From the NCBI GenBank assembly GCA_000173115.1, contig ABVW01000002.1:62001-126000 (forward strand): a stretch of 64,000 nucleotides of DNA, written 5' to 3'. This DNA comes from Flavobacteria bacterium MS024-3C. GTDB taxonomy: Bacteria; Bacteroidota; Bacteroidia; Flavobacteriales; Flavobacteriaceae. The notes under the pieces are model-generated. The model was given only the letters and a program-made list of their open reading frames with translations, ran no database searches and was not told the DNA's origin. Every line of letters starts with the position of its first letter. Position 1 is the first letter of the stretch. The position numbers and the translations under genes are program-made. Positions 53,367 through 63,317 of this stretch are shown here, piece by piece.

Positions 53367-54359
53367 ATGGCATTATTTAATTTTCAGAAGCCCGATAAAG
53401 TAATCATGATTGATTCTACCGATTTTGAAGGGAAATTCGAGTTTCGCCCTTTAGAACCTGGTTATGGATTAACAGTTGGGAATGCACTTAGAAGGGTGAT
53501 GCTTTCTGCTCTTGAAGGTTTTGCAATCACTTCTGTTCGAATGGACAAAGTAGCGCACGAATTCTCTGTGATTCCTGGAGTGGTAGAAGATGTAACCGAA
53601 ATAATCCTCAACTTGAAACAAGTTCGTTTCAAAAGACAAATAGAAGATGTTGACAATGAAACAATCTCTATTGCTCTTAGTGGAAAACAACAATTAACTG
53701 CTGGTGATTTTCAGAAATTTATTTCTGGTTTTCAAGTGTTAAATCCAGACTTAGTGATCTGTAATATGGATGCTAAGGTGAATATTAACATGGAACTTAC
53801 CATTGAAAAAGGTAGGGGTTATGTACCAGCAGAAGAAAACAAAAAATCAGGTGCTCCAATAGGAACAATAGCTATTGATTCTATATTCACTCCTATCAAG
53901 AATGTCAAGTACAGTATTGAAAACTTTAGGGTTGAGCAAAAGACGGATTACGAAAAATTAGTTTTCGAAATTGTTTCAGATGGTTCAATTCATCCAAAAG
54001 ATGCTTTAACTGAGGCTGCTAAGGTATTAATTCACCACTTTATGTTGTTCTCCGATGAGAGAATTACATTAGAGGCAGATGAGATAGCCCAAACAGAAAC
54101 TTATGATGAGGAATCTCTTCACATGCGTCAGTTGTTAAAAACTAAGTTAGTAGATATGGATCTTTCGGTTAGGGCATTAAATTGCTTGAAAGCTGCAGAG
54201 GTAGATACTTTAGGAGATTTGGTTTCTTTTAACAAAAATGACCTAATGAAGTTTAGAAACTTTGGTAAGAAATCATTAACTGAATTAGAAGAGTTAGTGA
54301 TTAATAAAGGATTGAGTTTCGGAATGGACCTATCAAAATATAAATTAGATAAAGATTAA
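53367..54359 (+). CDS. rpoA: RNA polymerase alpha subunit
   Basis: Alpha (330 residues) forms the dimer on which RNA polymerase assembles. The N-terminal domain has [22 protein letters not shown]; the C-terminal DNA- and activator-binding domain (from about residue 250) has LDMSVR-like [17 protein letters not shown] and [13 protein letters not shown]. It lies between rpsD and rplQ. Confidence 0.98.
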   Translation: MALFNFQKPDKVIMIDSTDFEGKFEFRPLEPGYGLTVGNALRRVMLSALEGFAITSVRMDKVAHEFSVIPGVVEDVTEIILNLKQVRFKRQIEDVDNETISIALSGKQQLTAGDFQKFISGFQVLNPDLVICNMDAKVNINMELTIEKGRGYVPAEENKKSGAPIGTIAIDSIFTPIKNVKYSIENFRVEQKTDYEKLVFEIVSDGSIHPKDALTEAAKVLIHHFMLFSDERITLEADEIAQTETYDEESLHMRQLLKTKLVDMDLSVRALNCLKAAEVDTLGDLVSFNKNDLMKFRNFGKKSLTELEELVINKGLSFGMDLSKYKLDKD

Positions 54360-54402
54360 TTAAGCGCTGCGATTTATCACAGCATTCATATAGAACAATA
54401 CC

Positions 54403-54942
54403 ATGAGACACGGTAAGAAAGTTAATCACTTAGGGAGAAAAACAGCACATAGAAAAGCTATGTTAGCCAATATGGCTTGTTCTCTAATTGAACACAAAAG
54501 AATCAATACAACAGTTGCTAAGGCCAAAGCTTTAAAAGTATTTTTAGAGCCTATTATTACTAAATCCAAAGCAGCTAACAATCAATCGGTAGATAAAGGA
54601 ACGCACAACAGACGTATCGTATTTAAGTACTTACGTGACAAGTATGCGGTAACTGAATTATTCTCCACTGTTGCAGATAAAGTTGCAGACAGACCAGGTG
54701 GTTATACACGTATCATTAAACTAGGTAATAGACTTGGTGATAATGCAGATATGGCTATGATCGAATTGGTAGATTTTAATGAGTTATACAGTAACGCTAA
54801 AAAAGCTACTAAGAAAACCACCCGTAGAGGTAAATCTAAAGCAGAGGCTCCCGTTATAGATGCTGCTGCTGAAGCTCCAGTTAAAGAAGCACCAGCTGCA
54901 GATAATGACAACACTGAAAATACAGACGATGCTAAAGCATAA
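54403..54942 (+). CDS. rplQ: 50S ribosomal protein L17 with long C-terminal tail
   Basis: L17 surrounds the tunnel exit. The conserved core ([20 protein letters not shown] to [11 protein letters not shown]) takes up about 126 residues, the usual whole length. A further roughly 50 residues follow: first basic ([14 protein letters not shown]), then alanine- and acid-rich ([16 protein letters not shown]). Such tails are seen in Bacteroidetes L17 but their role is unknown. It is the last gene of the superoperon and has an intrinsic terminator after it. Confidence 0.97.
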   Translation: MRHGKKVNHLGRKTAHRKAMLANMACSLIEHKRINTTVAKAKALKVFLEPIITKSKAANNQSVDKGTHNRRIVFKYLRDKYAVTELFSTVADKVADRPGGYTRIIKLGNRLGDNADMAMIELVDFNELYSNAKKATKKTTRRGKSKAEAPVIDAAAEAPVKEAPAADNDNTENTDDAKA

Positions 54943-54967
54943 ACTGTTATTAAATGTTTTATAATTT

Positions 54968-55000
54968 AAAAGGATAAGCTTTATTGCTTGTCCTTTTTTT
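54968..55000 (+). terminator. Terminator at the end of the ribosomal superoperon
   Basis: AAGGATAAGC and GCTTGTCCTT pair with one G-T wobble around a six-base loop, followed by a long T-tract, 26 bases past the rplQ stop. carA starts 35 bases later, so its promoter must lie between or read-through occurs. Confidence 0.85.
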
Positions 55001-55034
55001 TTGTTTTTTTGTTTATATAAAGAATTTGAACACA

Positions 55035-56150
55035 ATGAAGTATCAGAAAAAAAGAAGCGCTATTATTTTGTTGGCAGACGGGACTATTTTCCACGGAAAA
55101 GCTGTGGGAGATAAATCAGGTACTGCTTTTGGAGAAGTTTGTTTTAACACAGGAATGACTGGTTATCAGGAGATTTTCACGGACCCTTCTTATTTTGGCC
55201 AGTTAATGGTAACTACTAACGCCCACATAGGGAATTATGGAACCAATCCAAATGAAGTGGAATCTGACGGTGTTAAGATTGCTGGACTCATATGTAAAAA
55301 CTTTTCTTATGAGTTCTCCAGAACAGATGCGACTGCTTCTTTAGAAGACTATTTAGATGGTTATAATCTCTTTGCTATTTCAGACGTAGACACGCGTGCT
55401 TTGGTAAGTTATATTAGAGATCACGGTGCTATGAATGCGGTAATCTCTACCAGAGTAGATGAAATAGACACGCTTAAATCTGAACTCTCTAAGGTTCCTA
55501 GTATGCAAGGATTGGCATTGGCCGGGGAGGTCTCCACTAAAGAGGCATATTACATTGGAAACCCTGAAAGTACTTTTAAAGTAGCTACGCTGGATATTGG
55601 TATAAAGAAAAACATTCTTCGAAATTTAGAGAAGCGTGGGGCTTACGTCAAAGTATTTCCCCATAATACACCTTTCCATGAATTAGAATCTTGGGGTGCA
55701 GATGGTTATTTTATATCTAATGGACCTGGAGATCCAGAACCTTTAACGGTAGCTATAGAAACAGCAAAAAAAATGATTGCTAGTGGTCTACCATTGTTTG
55801 GTATTTGTTTGGGCCACCAAGTAATTGCGCTAGCAAATGGAATTCCTACTTATAAAATGTATAATGGACACAGGGGTATTAACCATCCCATTAAAAATTT
55901 AAAAACAGGTAAAGGGGAGATAACTTCTCAAAACCATGGTTTTGCCATAGATAAAGAAGCCACTGAAAAGCATCCGAATGTTGCTATTACCCATATTCAT
56001 TTGAATGACTTAACTGTGGCCGGAATTGAAATGACGAATAAACCTGTTTTTTCTGTTCAATACCATCCTGAGGCAGGGCCAGGTCCAAATGATGCTACGT
56101 ATTTATTTGACCAATTTTTTGATTTAATGAATGCCTCAGTTAAAGCATAG
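55035..56150 (+). CDS. carA: Carbamoyl-phosphate synthase small subunit
   Basis: CarA is the glutaminase subunit that supplies ammonia for carbamoyl phosphate, used in arginine and pyrimidine synthesis. The start was set at ATG 55035 (MKYQKKRSAIILLADGTIFHGK); the frame is open 17 codons earlier, but those codons fall in the T-rich terminator region. In the class I amidotransferase domain the nucleophile cysteine is in LFGICLGHQ and the histidine in VQYHPEAGPGP. The chain has 371 residues, normal length. carB is not adjacent. A weak AGAATTTG at 55021-55028 may be its -7 box. Confidence 0.97.
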   Translation: MKYQKKRSAIILLADGTIFHGKAVGDKSGTAFGEVCFNTGMTGYQEIFTDPSYFGQLMVTTNAHIGNYGTNPNEVESDGVKIAGLICKNFSYEFSRTDATASLEDYLDGYNLFAISDVDTRALVSYIRDHGAMNAVISTRVDEIDTLKSELSKVPSMQGLALAGEVSTKEAYYIGNPESTFKVATLDIGIKKNILRNLEKRGAYVKVFPHNTPFHELESWGADGYFISNGPGDPEPLTVAIETAKKMIASGLPLFGICLGHQVIALANGIPTYKMYNGHRGINHPIKNLKTGKGEITSQNHGFAIDKEATEKHPNVAITHIHLNDLTVAGIEMTNKPVFSVQYHPEAGPGPNDATYLFDQFFDLMNASVKA

Positions 56151-56212
56151 ATTAATACATCTATACGGAATAGTTTTAGGTAAAACACCTGTGTACTAAA
56201 ACGTTATAGTGA

Positions 56213-57589
<1,377 letters not shown>

Positions 57590-57612
57590 CTCCCTGAGTT
57601 AGCTATAATTTT

Positions 57613-57640
57613 AAAAGGCCCTAAAGGGGCCTTTTTTTTT
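57613..57640 (+). terminator. Terminator after eno
   Basis: AAAAGGCCC and GGGCCTTTT around a five-base loop with a ten-base T-tract, 24 bases past the eno stop. Confidence 0.88.
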
Positions 57641-57662
57641 GAAATAATTAGCCTCTTTCAGA

Positions 57663-57693
57663 TTGTTAACATGGTCGCTTTTTAGTAAATTTG
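57663..57693 (+). promoter_or_regulatory. Promoter of gltA
   Basis: TTG (57663-57665), 20 bases, then TAAATTTG (57686-57693) fits the Bacteroidetes consensus and leaves a 24-base leader before the ATG at 57718. Confidence 0.7.
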
Positions 57694-57717
57694 CAGATAT
57701 AAAAAAGATTTTTGAAT

Positions 57718-59001
57718 ATGTCAGATAAAGCGCTTTTACAATACCAAGATAAAACTTTTGAATTTCCTGTCATTCAGGGTTCAGAAAATGAATTGGCTAT
57801 AGATATTAAAACCCTAAGGGCTCAAAGTGGGATGATTACTATTGACCCAGGTTTTAAAAACACAGGATCTTGTGAGAGTGCGATTACTTTTCTAGATGGT
57901 GAAAAGGGTATTTTACGATACAGGGGCTACTCTATTGAAGACCTTGCTGAAAAAGCAACTTTTCTTGAGGTGGTTTATTTGTTAATCTTCAGGGAACTTC
58001 CAAAAGCAGATGCTTTAGCTGCTTTTCAGAAAGATATAGTGGCTGAATCTCATGTAGATGAGGAGATGAAAAAAATCTTAGATGGTTTTCCAAAGTCTGC
58101 CCATCCAATGGGTGTTTTGGCATCTTTAACTAGTGCACTTATTTCTTTTAATCCTAATTCCGTCAATGCATCTTCTGATAAAGAAATGTACGCAGCTATT
58201 GTACGAATAGTAGCTAAATTCCCTGTGCTCGTAGCATGGACCATGAGAAAGAAAAAAGGCTTGCCTTTGGATTATGGAGACGACAGTCTTGGTTATGTAG
58301 AAAACATTCACAAAATGATGTTTAAAAAGCCAAGTCAAGAATACACAAAGAACAAAGTCATTATAGACGCTTTAAATAAACTATTGATCTTACATGCAGA
58401 CCATGAGCAAAACTGCTCTACTTCTACGGTTAGAATTGTTGGTTCCTCTCATGCTGGTTTATTTGCTTCACTTTCAGCAGGTATTTCTGCTTTGTGGGGA
58501 CCTTTACATGGTGGTGCCAATCAGGCTGTACTTGAGATGTTAGAGGCTATTGAAGCAGATGGTGGAGACACCAAAAAATATATGGCTAAAGCCAAGGATA
58601 AAAACGATCCATTTAGATTAATGGGCTTTGGTCACCGTGTGTATAAGAATTTTGATCCAAGGGCTAAAATCATCAAAAAAGCGGCAGACGAGGTATTAAA
58701 TGATTTAGGCATAGATGATCCAATCCTTGCCATTGCTAAAGGCTTAGAAAAAGAAGCTTTAGAAGACCCGTATTTTGTAGAAAGAAAATTATACCCTAAT
58801 GTAGATTTCTATTCCGGTATTATTTATAGGGCATTGGGCATTCCAACAGAGATGTTTACGGTGATGTTTGCATTGGGACGCTTACCAGGTTGGATCGCGC
58901 AATGGAAAGAGATGCGTGAAAATAACGAGCCTATTGGAAGGCCAAGACAGGTGTATATTGGAGAAAACTTTAGAGATTTTGTTCCAGTAGAAAATAGATA
59001 A
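57718..59001 (+). CDS. gltA: Citrate synthase
   Basis: Citrate synthase condenses oxaloacetate and acetyl-CoA, the entry step of the TCA cycle. The start is ATG 57718 (MSDKALLQYQDKTFEF), two codons after a TTG. Active-site regions are HADHEQNCSTSTVR, LWGPLHGGANQAV and the substrate block GFGHRVYKNFDPRA. At 427 residues with this N-terminal domain it is the type II, hexameric, NADH-sensitive form by family resemblance. It has its own promoter and terminator. Confidence 0.98.
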   Translation: MSDKALLQYQDKTFEFPVIQGSENELAIDIKTLRAQSGMITIDPGFKNTGSCESAITFLDGEKGILRYRGYSIEDLAEKATFLEVVYLLIFRELPKADALAAFQKDIVAESHVDEEMKKILDGFPKSAHPMGVLASLTSALISFNPNSVNASSDKEMYAAIVRIVAKFPVLVAWTMRKKKGLPLDYGDDSLGYVENIHKMMFKKPSQEYTKNKVIIDALNKLLILHADHEQNCSTSTVRIVGSSHAGLFASLSAGISALWGPLHGGANQAVLEMLEAIEADGGDTKKYMAKAKDKNDPFRLMGFGHRVYKNFDPRAKIIKKAADEVLNDLGIDDPILAIAKGLEKEALEDPYFVERKLYPNVDFYSGIIYRALGIPTEMFTVMFALGRLPGWIAQWKEMRENNEPIGRPRQVYIGENFRDFVPVENR

Positions 59002-59020
59002 CCCTATATTACTTTATAGT

Positions 59021-59054
59021 AAAAGCCTTGTTGTATTTTTGACAAGGCTTTTTT
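59021..59054 (+). terminator. Terminator after gltA
   Basis: AAAAGCCTTGT and ACAAGGCTTTTTT enclose a ten-base loop, 19 bases past the gltA stop. Confidence 0.85.
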
Positions 59055-59074
59055 AGTTAAAAAATACAGTGCTT

Positions 59075-59989
59075 ATGATAAAGCTTAACGTGGTTGACGA
59101 AACCGCTCCATTAAAAGCGGTTGTGTTAGGTATAGCCAAGCATAATGGACCCGAGCCAAAACTAGAGGATGCTTACGATCCAAAATCTAAAGAACACATT
59201 ATAGCGGGGACTTATCCTGAAGAGTCTGATATGGTTCGTGAGATGGAAGGTTTTGAAGCAGTATTGGTTAAACATGGCGTAAAAGTATATAGGCCCACAG
59301 TAATTCCAAACTGCAATCAGATTTTTTCTAGAGATATTGCCTTTGTGATTGAAGATATCCTTATAAAAGCCAATATTCTTCCAGATAGAGAAGAAGAATA
59401 CCAGGCCATTAAATATTTAATAGATCAGATAGATCCCGCTAAAGTAGTTTATCCTCCACAGGAGGTCCACGTAGAAGGCGGAGATGTTATGCCTTGGAAC
59501 GATTATATTTTTGTGGGAACTTATACCGCTCAAGATTATCCGGACTACATAACTGCTAGGACTAACAAAAAAGCTGTTGATTTTTTAACTACTTTGTTTC
59601 CTAACAAGACGGTGAAGGCATTTGAACTTAAGAAATCCAATACCGATCCTAAAGAGAATGCGTTACATTTAGACTGTTGTTTTCAGCCTGTAGGAAAAAA
59701 CATGGCCATATTACACAAAGCTGGTTTTTTAATTGAAACAGAATATGAGTGGCTTAGAGACTTTTTTGGAAGAGACCATGTTTTTGAGATTACCAAAGAA
59801 GAGATGTATCAGATGAATTCTAATATTTTTTCTATTGCTCCCAATGTGGTGGTTTCAGACCAGCGTTTTACAAGATTAAACACTTGGCTCACTAGTAAGG
59901 GCATTACAGTAGAAGCCATTGAATACAAAGAAATTGCCAAGCAAGAAGGATTATTAAGGTGTAGCACCTTACCATTAATAAGAGACTAA
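59075..59989 (+). CDS. Dimethylarginine dimethylaminohydrolase-like amidinohydrolase
   Basis: This 304-residue protein belongs to the guanidine-modifying superfamily (DDAH, arginine deiminase, amidinotransferase), which attack guanidino groups through a cysteine. The candidate nucleophile is C296 in LLRCSTLPL, the histidine is in NALHLDCCFQ, and the substrate-binding acidic residues are in IFSRDIAF and VHVEGGDVMPW. Methylarginine hydrolysis or an amidinotransferase role are both possible. ATG 59075 (MIKLNVVDETAPLK) is chosen over a GTG two codons earlier. Its stop overlaps the next gene's start by one base (TAATG), so it is cotranscribed with ctlX. Confidence 0.85.
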   Translation: MIKLNVVDETAPLKAVVLGIAKHNGPEPKLEDAYDPKSKEHIIAGTYPEESDMVREMEGFEAVLVKHGVKVYRPTVIPNCNQIFSRDIAFVIEDILIKANILPDREEEYQAIKYLIDQIDPAKVVYPPQEVHVEGGDVMPWNDYIFVGTYTAQDYPDYITARTNKKAVDFLTTLFPNKTVKAFELKKSNTDPKENALHLDCCFQPVGKNMAILHKAGFLIETEYEWLRDFFGRDHVFEITKEEMYQMNSNIFSIAPNVVVSDQRFTRLNTWLTSKGITVEAIEYKEIAKQEGLLRCSTLPLIRD

Positions 59990-60927
59990 TGAAACAATTG
60001 ACCAATCATATTTTAATGATCAGACCTGCACAGTTCAGGATGAACGAGCAAACGGCTGTGAATAATTACTTTCAGGCACAGGCGGGAATGACGCCAGAGG
60101 CTGTAGTGAAAAAAGCCCAAGAGGAGTTTGACGCTTATGTGTCTGTATTGAGAGAAAAAGGCGTTCAAGTTTCTGTGGTTCAAGATACGCTAGACCCAGA
60201 TACGCCAGACGCACTATTCCCAAACAATTGGGTGTCTTTTCACCAGGATGCCACGGTAGCCCTTTATCCTATGTTTGCAGAAAACAGGCGTTTAGAGCGA
60301 AGGGAAGCAGTGCTAGAAATTCTGGAAGAAGATGGATTCATTATTGATCAGGTTATGGATTATACTGCTGCAGAAGACTCAGGCATTTTCTTAGAAGGTA
60401 CGGGAAGCCTCATTCTAGACAGGGTTCACAAGAAAGCCTATTGTGCATTGTCTTCCAGAGCAGACGAAGAACTATTTATAGAATTCTGTGAAGATTTTGA
60501 ATACACTCCCGTCATTTTCACGGCCAATCAAACGGTAGAAGGAAAACGCTTGCCCATTTACCACACCAATGTAATGATGTGTTTGGCAGAGACTTTCGCT
60601 GTGATTTGTTCGGACAGCATAGACGACAAGAAGGCGCGTAAAGCGGTATTGAATCACCTAAAAGAAGACGGGAAAGAAGTCATAGCAATTAGTGAGGTCC
60701 AAATGCACTCTTTTGCTGGAAATATGCTTCAAGTACTCGGTTCAAACGAAACCCCATATTTGGTCATGAGTACTACCGCTTATGAGAGCCTACAACCCGA
60801 TCAGTTGTCAAAAATTAGAAAGCACTGCGAGATCATTCACGCAGATCTTTCTACGATTGAAACCTGTGGAGGCGGGAGTGCTCGTTGTATGATGGCAGAG
60901 GTGTTTTTGCCCAGGATGGAAAATTAA
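59989..60927 (+). CDS. ctlX: CtlX-like citrulline/arginine hydrolase
   Basis: This 312-residue protein is a second member of the same fold, closest to the CtlX group annotated as citrulline-utilisation hydrolases. FPNNWVSFH, the EGTGSLILDR block, the histidine in QMHSFAGNMLQ and the nucleophile C300 in GGGSARCMMAE are the family motifs. It overlaps the preceding gene by one base, so the two hydrolases are made together and may act in consecutive or parallel steps on arginine-derived compounds. Its stop codon overlaps that of the convergent gene (TTAA). Confidence 0.85.
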   Translation: MKQLTNHILMIRPAQFRMNEQTAVNNYFQAQAGMTPEAVVKKAQEEFDAYVSVLREKGVQVSVVQDTLDPDTPDALFPNNWVSFHQDATVALYPMFAENRRLERREAVLEILEEDGFIIDQVMDYTAAEDSGIFLEGTGSLILDRVHKKAYCALSSRADEELFIEFCEDFEYTPVIFTANQTVEGKRLPIYHTNVMMCLAETFAVICSDSIDDKKARKAVLNHLKEDGKEVIAISEVQMHSFAGNMLQVLGSNETPYLVMSTTAYESLQPDQLSKIRKHCEIIHADLSTIETCGGGSARCMMAEVFLPRMEN

Positions 60928-61346
60928 TGATAGGTTTGATTAGGGTCATTGGCTATTTTAGCATCTAAAATTCTTTTAAAGTATTTTTGAATCCCTTTGG
61001 TGTCTGCTTTTACTTTGACAAAATAATCATCCATATAGACGCTATACACCCCTATATCTCCCTTGAAAATAGTGAGCTTATAAAATGGTATAACCAGTGC
61101 GTAGGTTTCTAAAAGAGACCTAAAACGCAATATAATTCCTTTAGGTCTAAGCTCAATAGAGCTGTAATTGGTGTTGTGGTCTAGACTTAGTAGTGAATAA
61201 ATGGTCGCACTGCTAGAAACTATCTCCATTTTTGGAGAGCCAATACCACCCATTTTAAAACGTTCTCTAATGGAGTATGGCGTTCCGACCATTTCATTGA
61301 TGGTTTTGGTTTGGCTTGGGTTGTTATAAGAGTCGTTACACAGCAT
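60924..61346 (-). CDS. Small conserved-looking protein of unknown function
   Basis: I do not recognise this 140-residue protein. It is mixed alpha/beta without signal peptide or membrane segment, so cytoplasmic. The N-terminal third is polar (NDSYNNPSQTKTINEMVG), the middle has ELRPKGIILRFRSLLETYALVIPFYKLTIF with alternating hydrophobics, and the end is a helix (KGIQKYFKRILDAKI). ATG 61346 was chosen over one 11 codons earlier because a TACCTTTA promoter-like box lies at 61365-61358, inside the longer version. Its stop codon overlaps that of ctlX on the other strand. It is divergent from argS. Confidence 0.7.
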   Translation of the reverse strand: MLCNDSYNNPSQTKTINEMVGTPYSIRERFKMGGIGSPKMEIVSSSATIYSLLSLDHNTNYSSIELRPKGIILRFRSLLETYALVIPFYKLTIFKGDIGVYSVYMDDYFVKVKADTKGIQKYFKRILDAKIANDPNQTYH

Positions 61347-61357
61347 TTTTTTTAGGT

Positions 61358-61365
61358 TAAAGGTA
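61358..61365 (-). promoter_or_regulatory. Possible -7 box before the small unknown gene
   Basis: TACCTTTA on the minus strand is one base off TAnnTTTG and lies 11 bases before the chosen ATG. No -33 box was found. Confidence 0.35.
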
Positions 61366-61431
61366 CTATATTTAATCACTGACTAAGCGGTCTTATTGCA
61401 AAAGAGCCCGTATTTATTGAGAATAAAATCT

Positions 61432-61439
61432 TAATTTTG
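61432..61439 (+). promoter_or_regulatory. -7 box before argS
   Basis: TAATTTTG fits TAnnTTTG and lies 19 bases before the argS ATG. There is no TTTG at the usual distance. Confidence 0.45.
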
Positions 61440-61458
61440 CCCCTTAGAATTAACCATT

Positions 61459-63246
61459 ATGAATGTACTACCCCTGATTGAAAAAACCGTCCTTTCTGGC
61501 GTTGAAAAAATTTTTGGCAAGCAATTGTCTTCCGTAGAATTTGTGCCTACTAGAAAAGATTTTGAAGGAGATATTACAGTGGTGGTCTTTTCTTTGCTTA
61601 AAGAGATTAAAGGAAACCCGGAAGTGATTGGAAACCAGATAGGAACTTATTTACAAGAGCAACTTAAGGAGGTAAAGTCATTTAATGTGGTCAAAGGCTT
61701 TTTAAACATCAGCTTTACGGATCGTTTTTTTCTCAGCGCTTTCACCGATGCTTTATTGGATACCTCTTATGGTACGGTAAAAGAGAAAGACCCCCATGCA
61801 GTAATGGTGGAGTACTCCTCTCCAAATACCAACAAACCCCTGCATTTAGGGCATATTAGAAATAACTTATTGGGCTATTCAGTGGCTAAAATTCTTGAGG
61901 CTTCCGGTAAAAAAGTATACAAGACCCAAATCATCAACGACCGTGGCATTCATATTTGTAAAAGTATGTTGGCTTGGGAGAAATTTGGGCATGGAGAAAC
62001 GCCTGAATCTACAGGTCTTAAAGGAGACGCATTGGTGGGTAAATACTATGTGGCTTTTGATAAAGCTTATAAGGCAGAAGTAGCTGCTCTTATAGCTGGA
62101 GGCTTGGAGCAATCCGAAGCTGAGAAATCAACAATGCTATTGCAAGAGGCGCAAGAAATGCTCATTCGTTGGGAATCTGGAGATGCTGGGGTAGTAGCCC
62201 TATGGAAAAAAATGAATGCATGGGTCTATAAGGGGTTTGAAGAAACCTATAAGCGTTTGGGCGTTAGCTTTGACAGTTATTATTACGAGAGTGATACTTA
62301 CTTACTTGGGAAAGATATTGTTGCCAAAGGTTTAGATCAAGGCGTGTTTTTTAAGAAAGAAGACGGAAGTGTTTGGATAGACCTCACCGAGGAAGGCCTA
62401 GATGAGAAAATTGTATTGCGTTCAGACGGTACAGCCGTTTATATGACCCAAGATATTGGAACGGCTATACAGCGTGTGGCAGATTATTCAGATGTGAATG
62501 GCATGGTTTATACCGTGGGGAATGAGCAAGATTACCACTTTAAGGTATTGTTCTTGATTCTAAAAAAATTAGGATTTAGTTGGGCCCAGCAATTGTTCCA
62601 TTTGAGTTATGGGATGGTAGATTTGCCTAGCGGTAAAATGAAGAGTAGGGAAGGAACGGTAGTAGATGCAGACGATCTAATTACGGAAATGACTGCTACA
62701 GCAGAAAGTATCTCGGAAGATTTGGGTAAATTATCAGGATACACTCAAGAGCAGAAAACAGCTCTTTATGAGACTATTGGTTTGGGAGCACTCAAATATT
62801 ATATTTTAAAAGTAGATCCTAAGAAGCGAATTTTATTTGATCCAAAAGAGTCTGTGGATTTCCAGGGGAATACAGGACCTTTTATGCAGTATACTTACGC
62901 AAGAATTCAATCCATTTTAAGAAAAGCAGATTTTGATACATCTGTTGTGCCAGATTTTGAAAGGCAAGAATCTTTTTTACATGAAAAAGAAGTGGCCTTA
63001 TTAAAGCAATTGTTTTTATTCCCGGAAACCATTCAATTGGCTGCGCATAATTACAGTCCTGCTTTGGTGGCTAATTACACCTATGATTTGGTAAAGGCTT
63101 TTAATAGTTTTTACCAGAACGTTTCTATTTTGGGGGAGTCTAACGAGGAATTAAAAGTATTTAGGGTAGGGCTCTCCAGAAAAGTGGCTCAAGTGATTCA
63201 AGATGCTTTAGGCCTTTTAGGGATTGAAGTTCCAGAGCGTATGTAA
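61459..63246 (+). CDS. argS: Arginyl-tRNA synthetase
   Basis: ArgRS charges tRNA-Arg. The class I signature appears as HLGHIRNNLLG (HIGH motif) near residue 127 after EYSSPNTNKPL, and KMKSREGTVVDADDL replaces the KMSKS motif, as is usual for ArgRS. The N-terminal Add-1 domain (first 100 residues) and the C-terminal helical anticodon domain (QYTYARIQSILRKA onward) are present; 595 residues is normal. It is transcribed alone and ends at a bidirectional terminator shared with the rhodopsin gene. Confidence 0.98.
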   Translation: MNVLPLIEKTVLSGVEKIFGKQLSSVEFVPTRKDFEGDITVVVFSLLKEIKGNPEVIGNQIGTYLQEQLKEVKSFNVVKGFLNISFTDRFFLSAFTDALLDTSYGTVKEKDPHAVMVEYSSPNTNKPLHLGHIRNNLLGYSVAKILEASGKKVYKTQIINDRGIHICKSMLAWEKFGHGETPESTGLKGDALVGKYYVAFDKAYKAEVAALIAGGLEQSEAEKSTMLLQEAQEMLIRWESGDAGVVALWKKMNAWVYKGFEETYKRLGVSFDSYYYESDTYLLGKDIVAKGLDQGVFFKKEDGSVWIDLTEEGLDEKIVLRSDGTAVYMTQDIGTAIQRVADYSDVNGMVYTVGNEQDYHFKVLFLILKKLGFSWAQQLFHLSYGMVDLPSGKMKSREGTVVDADDLITEMTATAESISEDLGKLSGYTQEQKTALYETIGLGALKYYILKVDPKKRILFDPKESVDFQGNTGPFMQYTYARIQSILRKADFDTSVVPDFERQESFLHEKEVALLKQLFLFPETIQLAAHNYSPALVANYTYDLVKAFNSFYQNVSILGESNEELKVFRVGLSRKVAQVIQDALGLLGIEVPERM

Positions 63247-63266
63247 TTTTTTTGGTATGCTATTTT

Positions 63267-63299
63267 AAAAAAAAAAGGCGGCCCATGGGCCGCCTTTTT
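63267..63299. terminator. Bidirectional terminator between argS and the rhodopsin gene
   Basis: The perfect palindrome GGCGGCCCATGGGCCGCC with A-tract before and T-tract after lies between the two convergent genes and can terminate both. Confidence 0.9.
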
Positions 63300-63317
63300 A
63301 CTGTATCTATATAAAGA

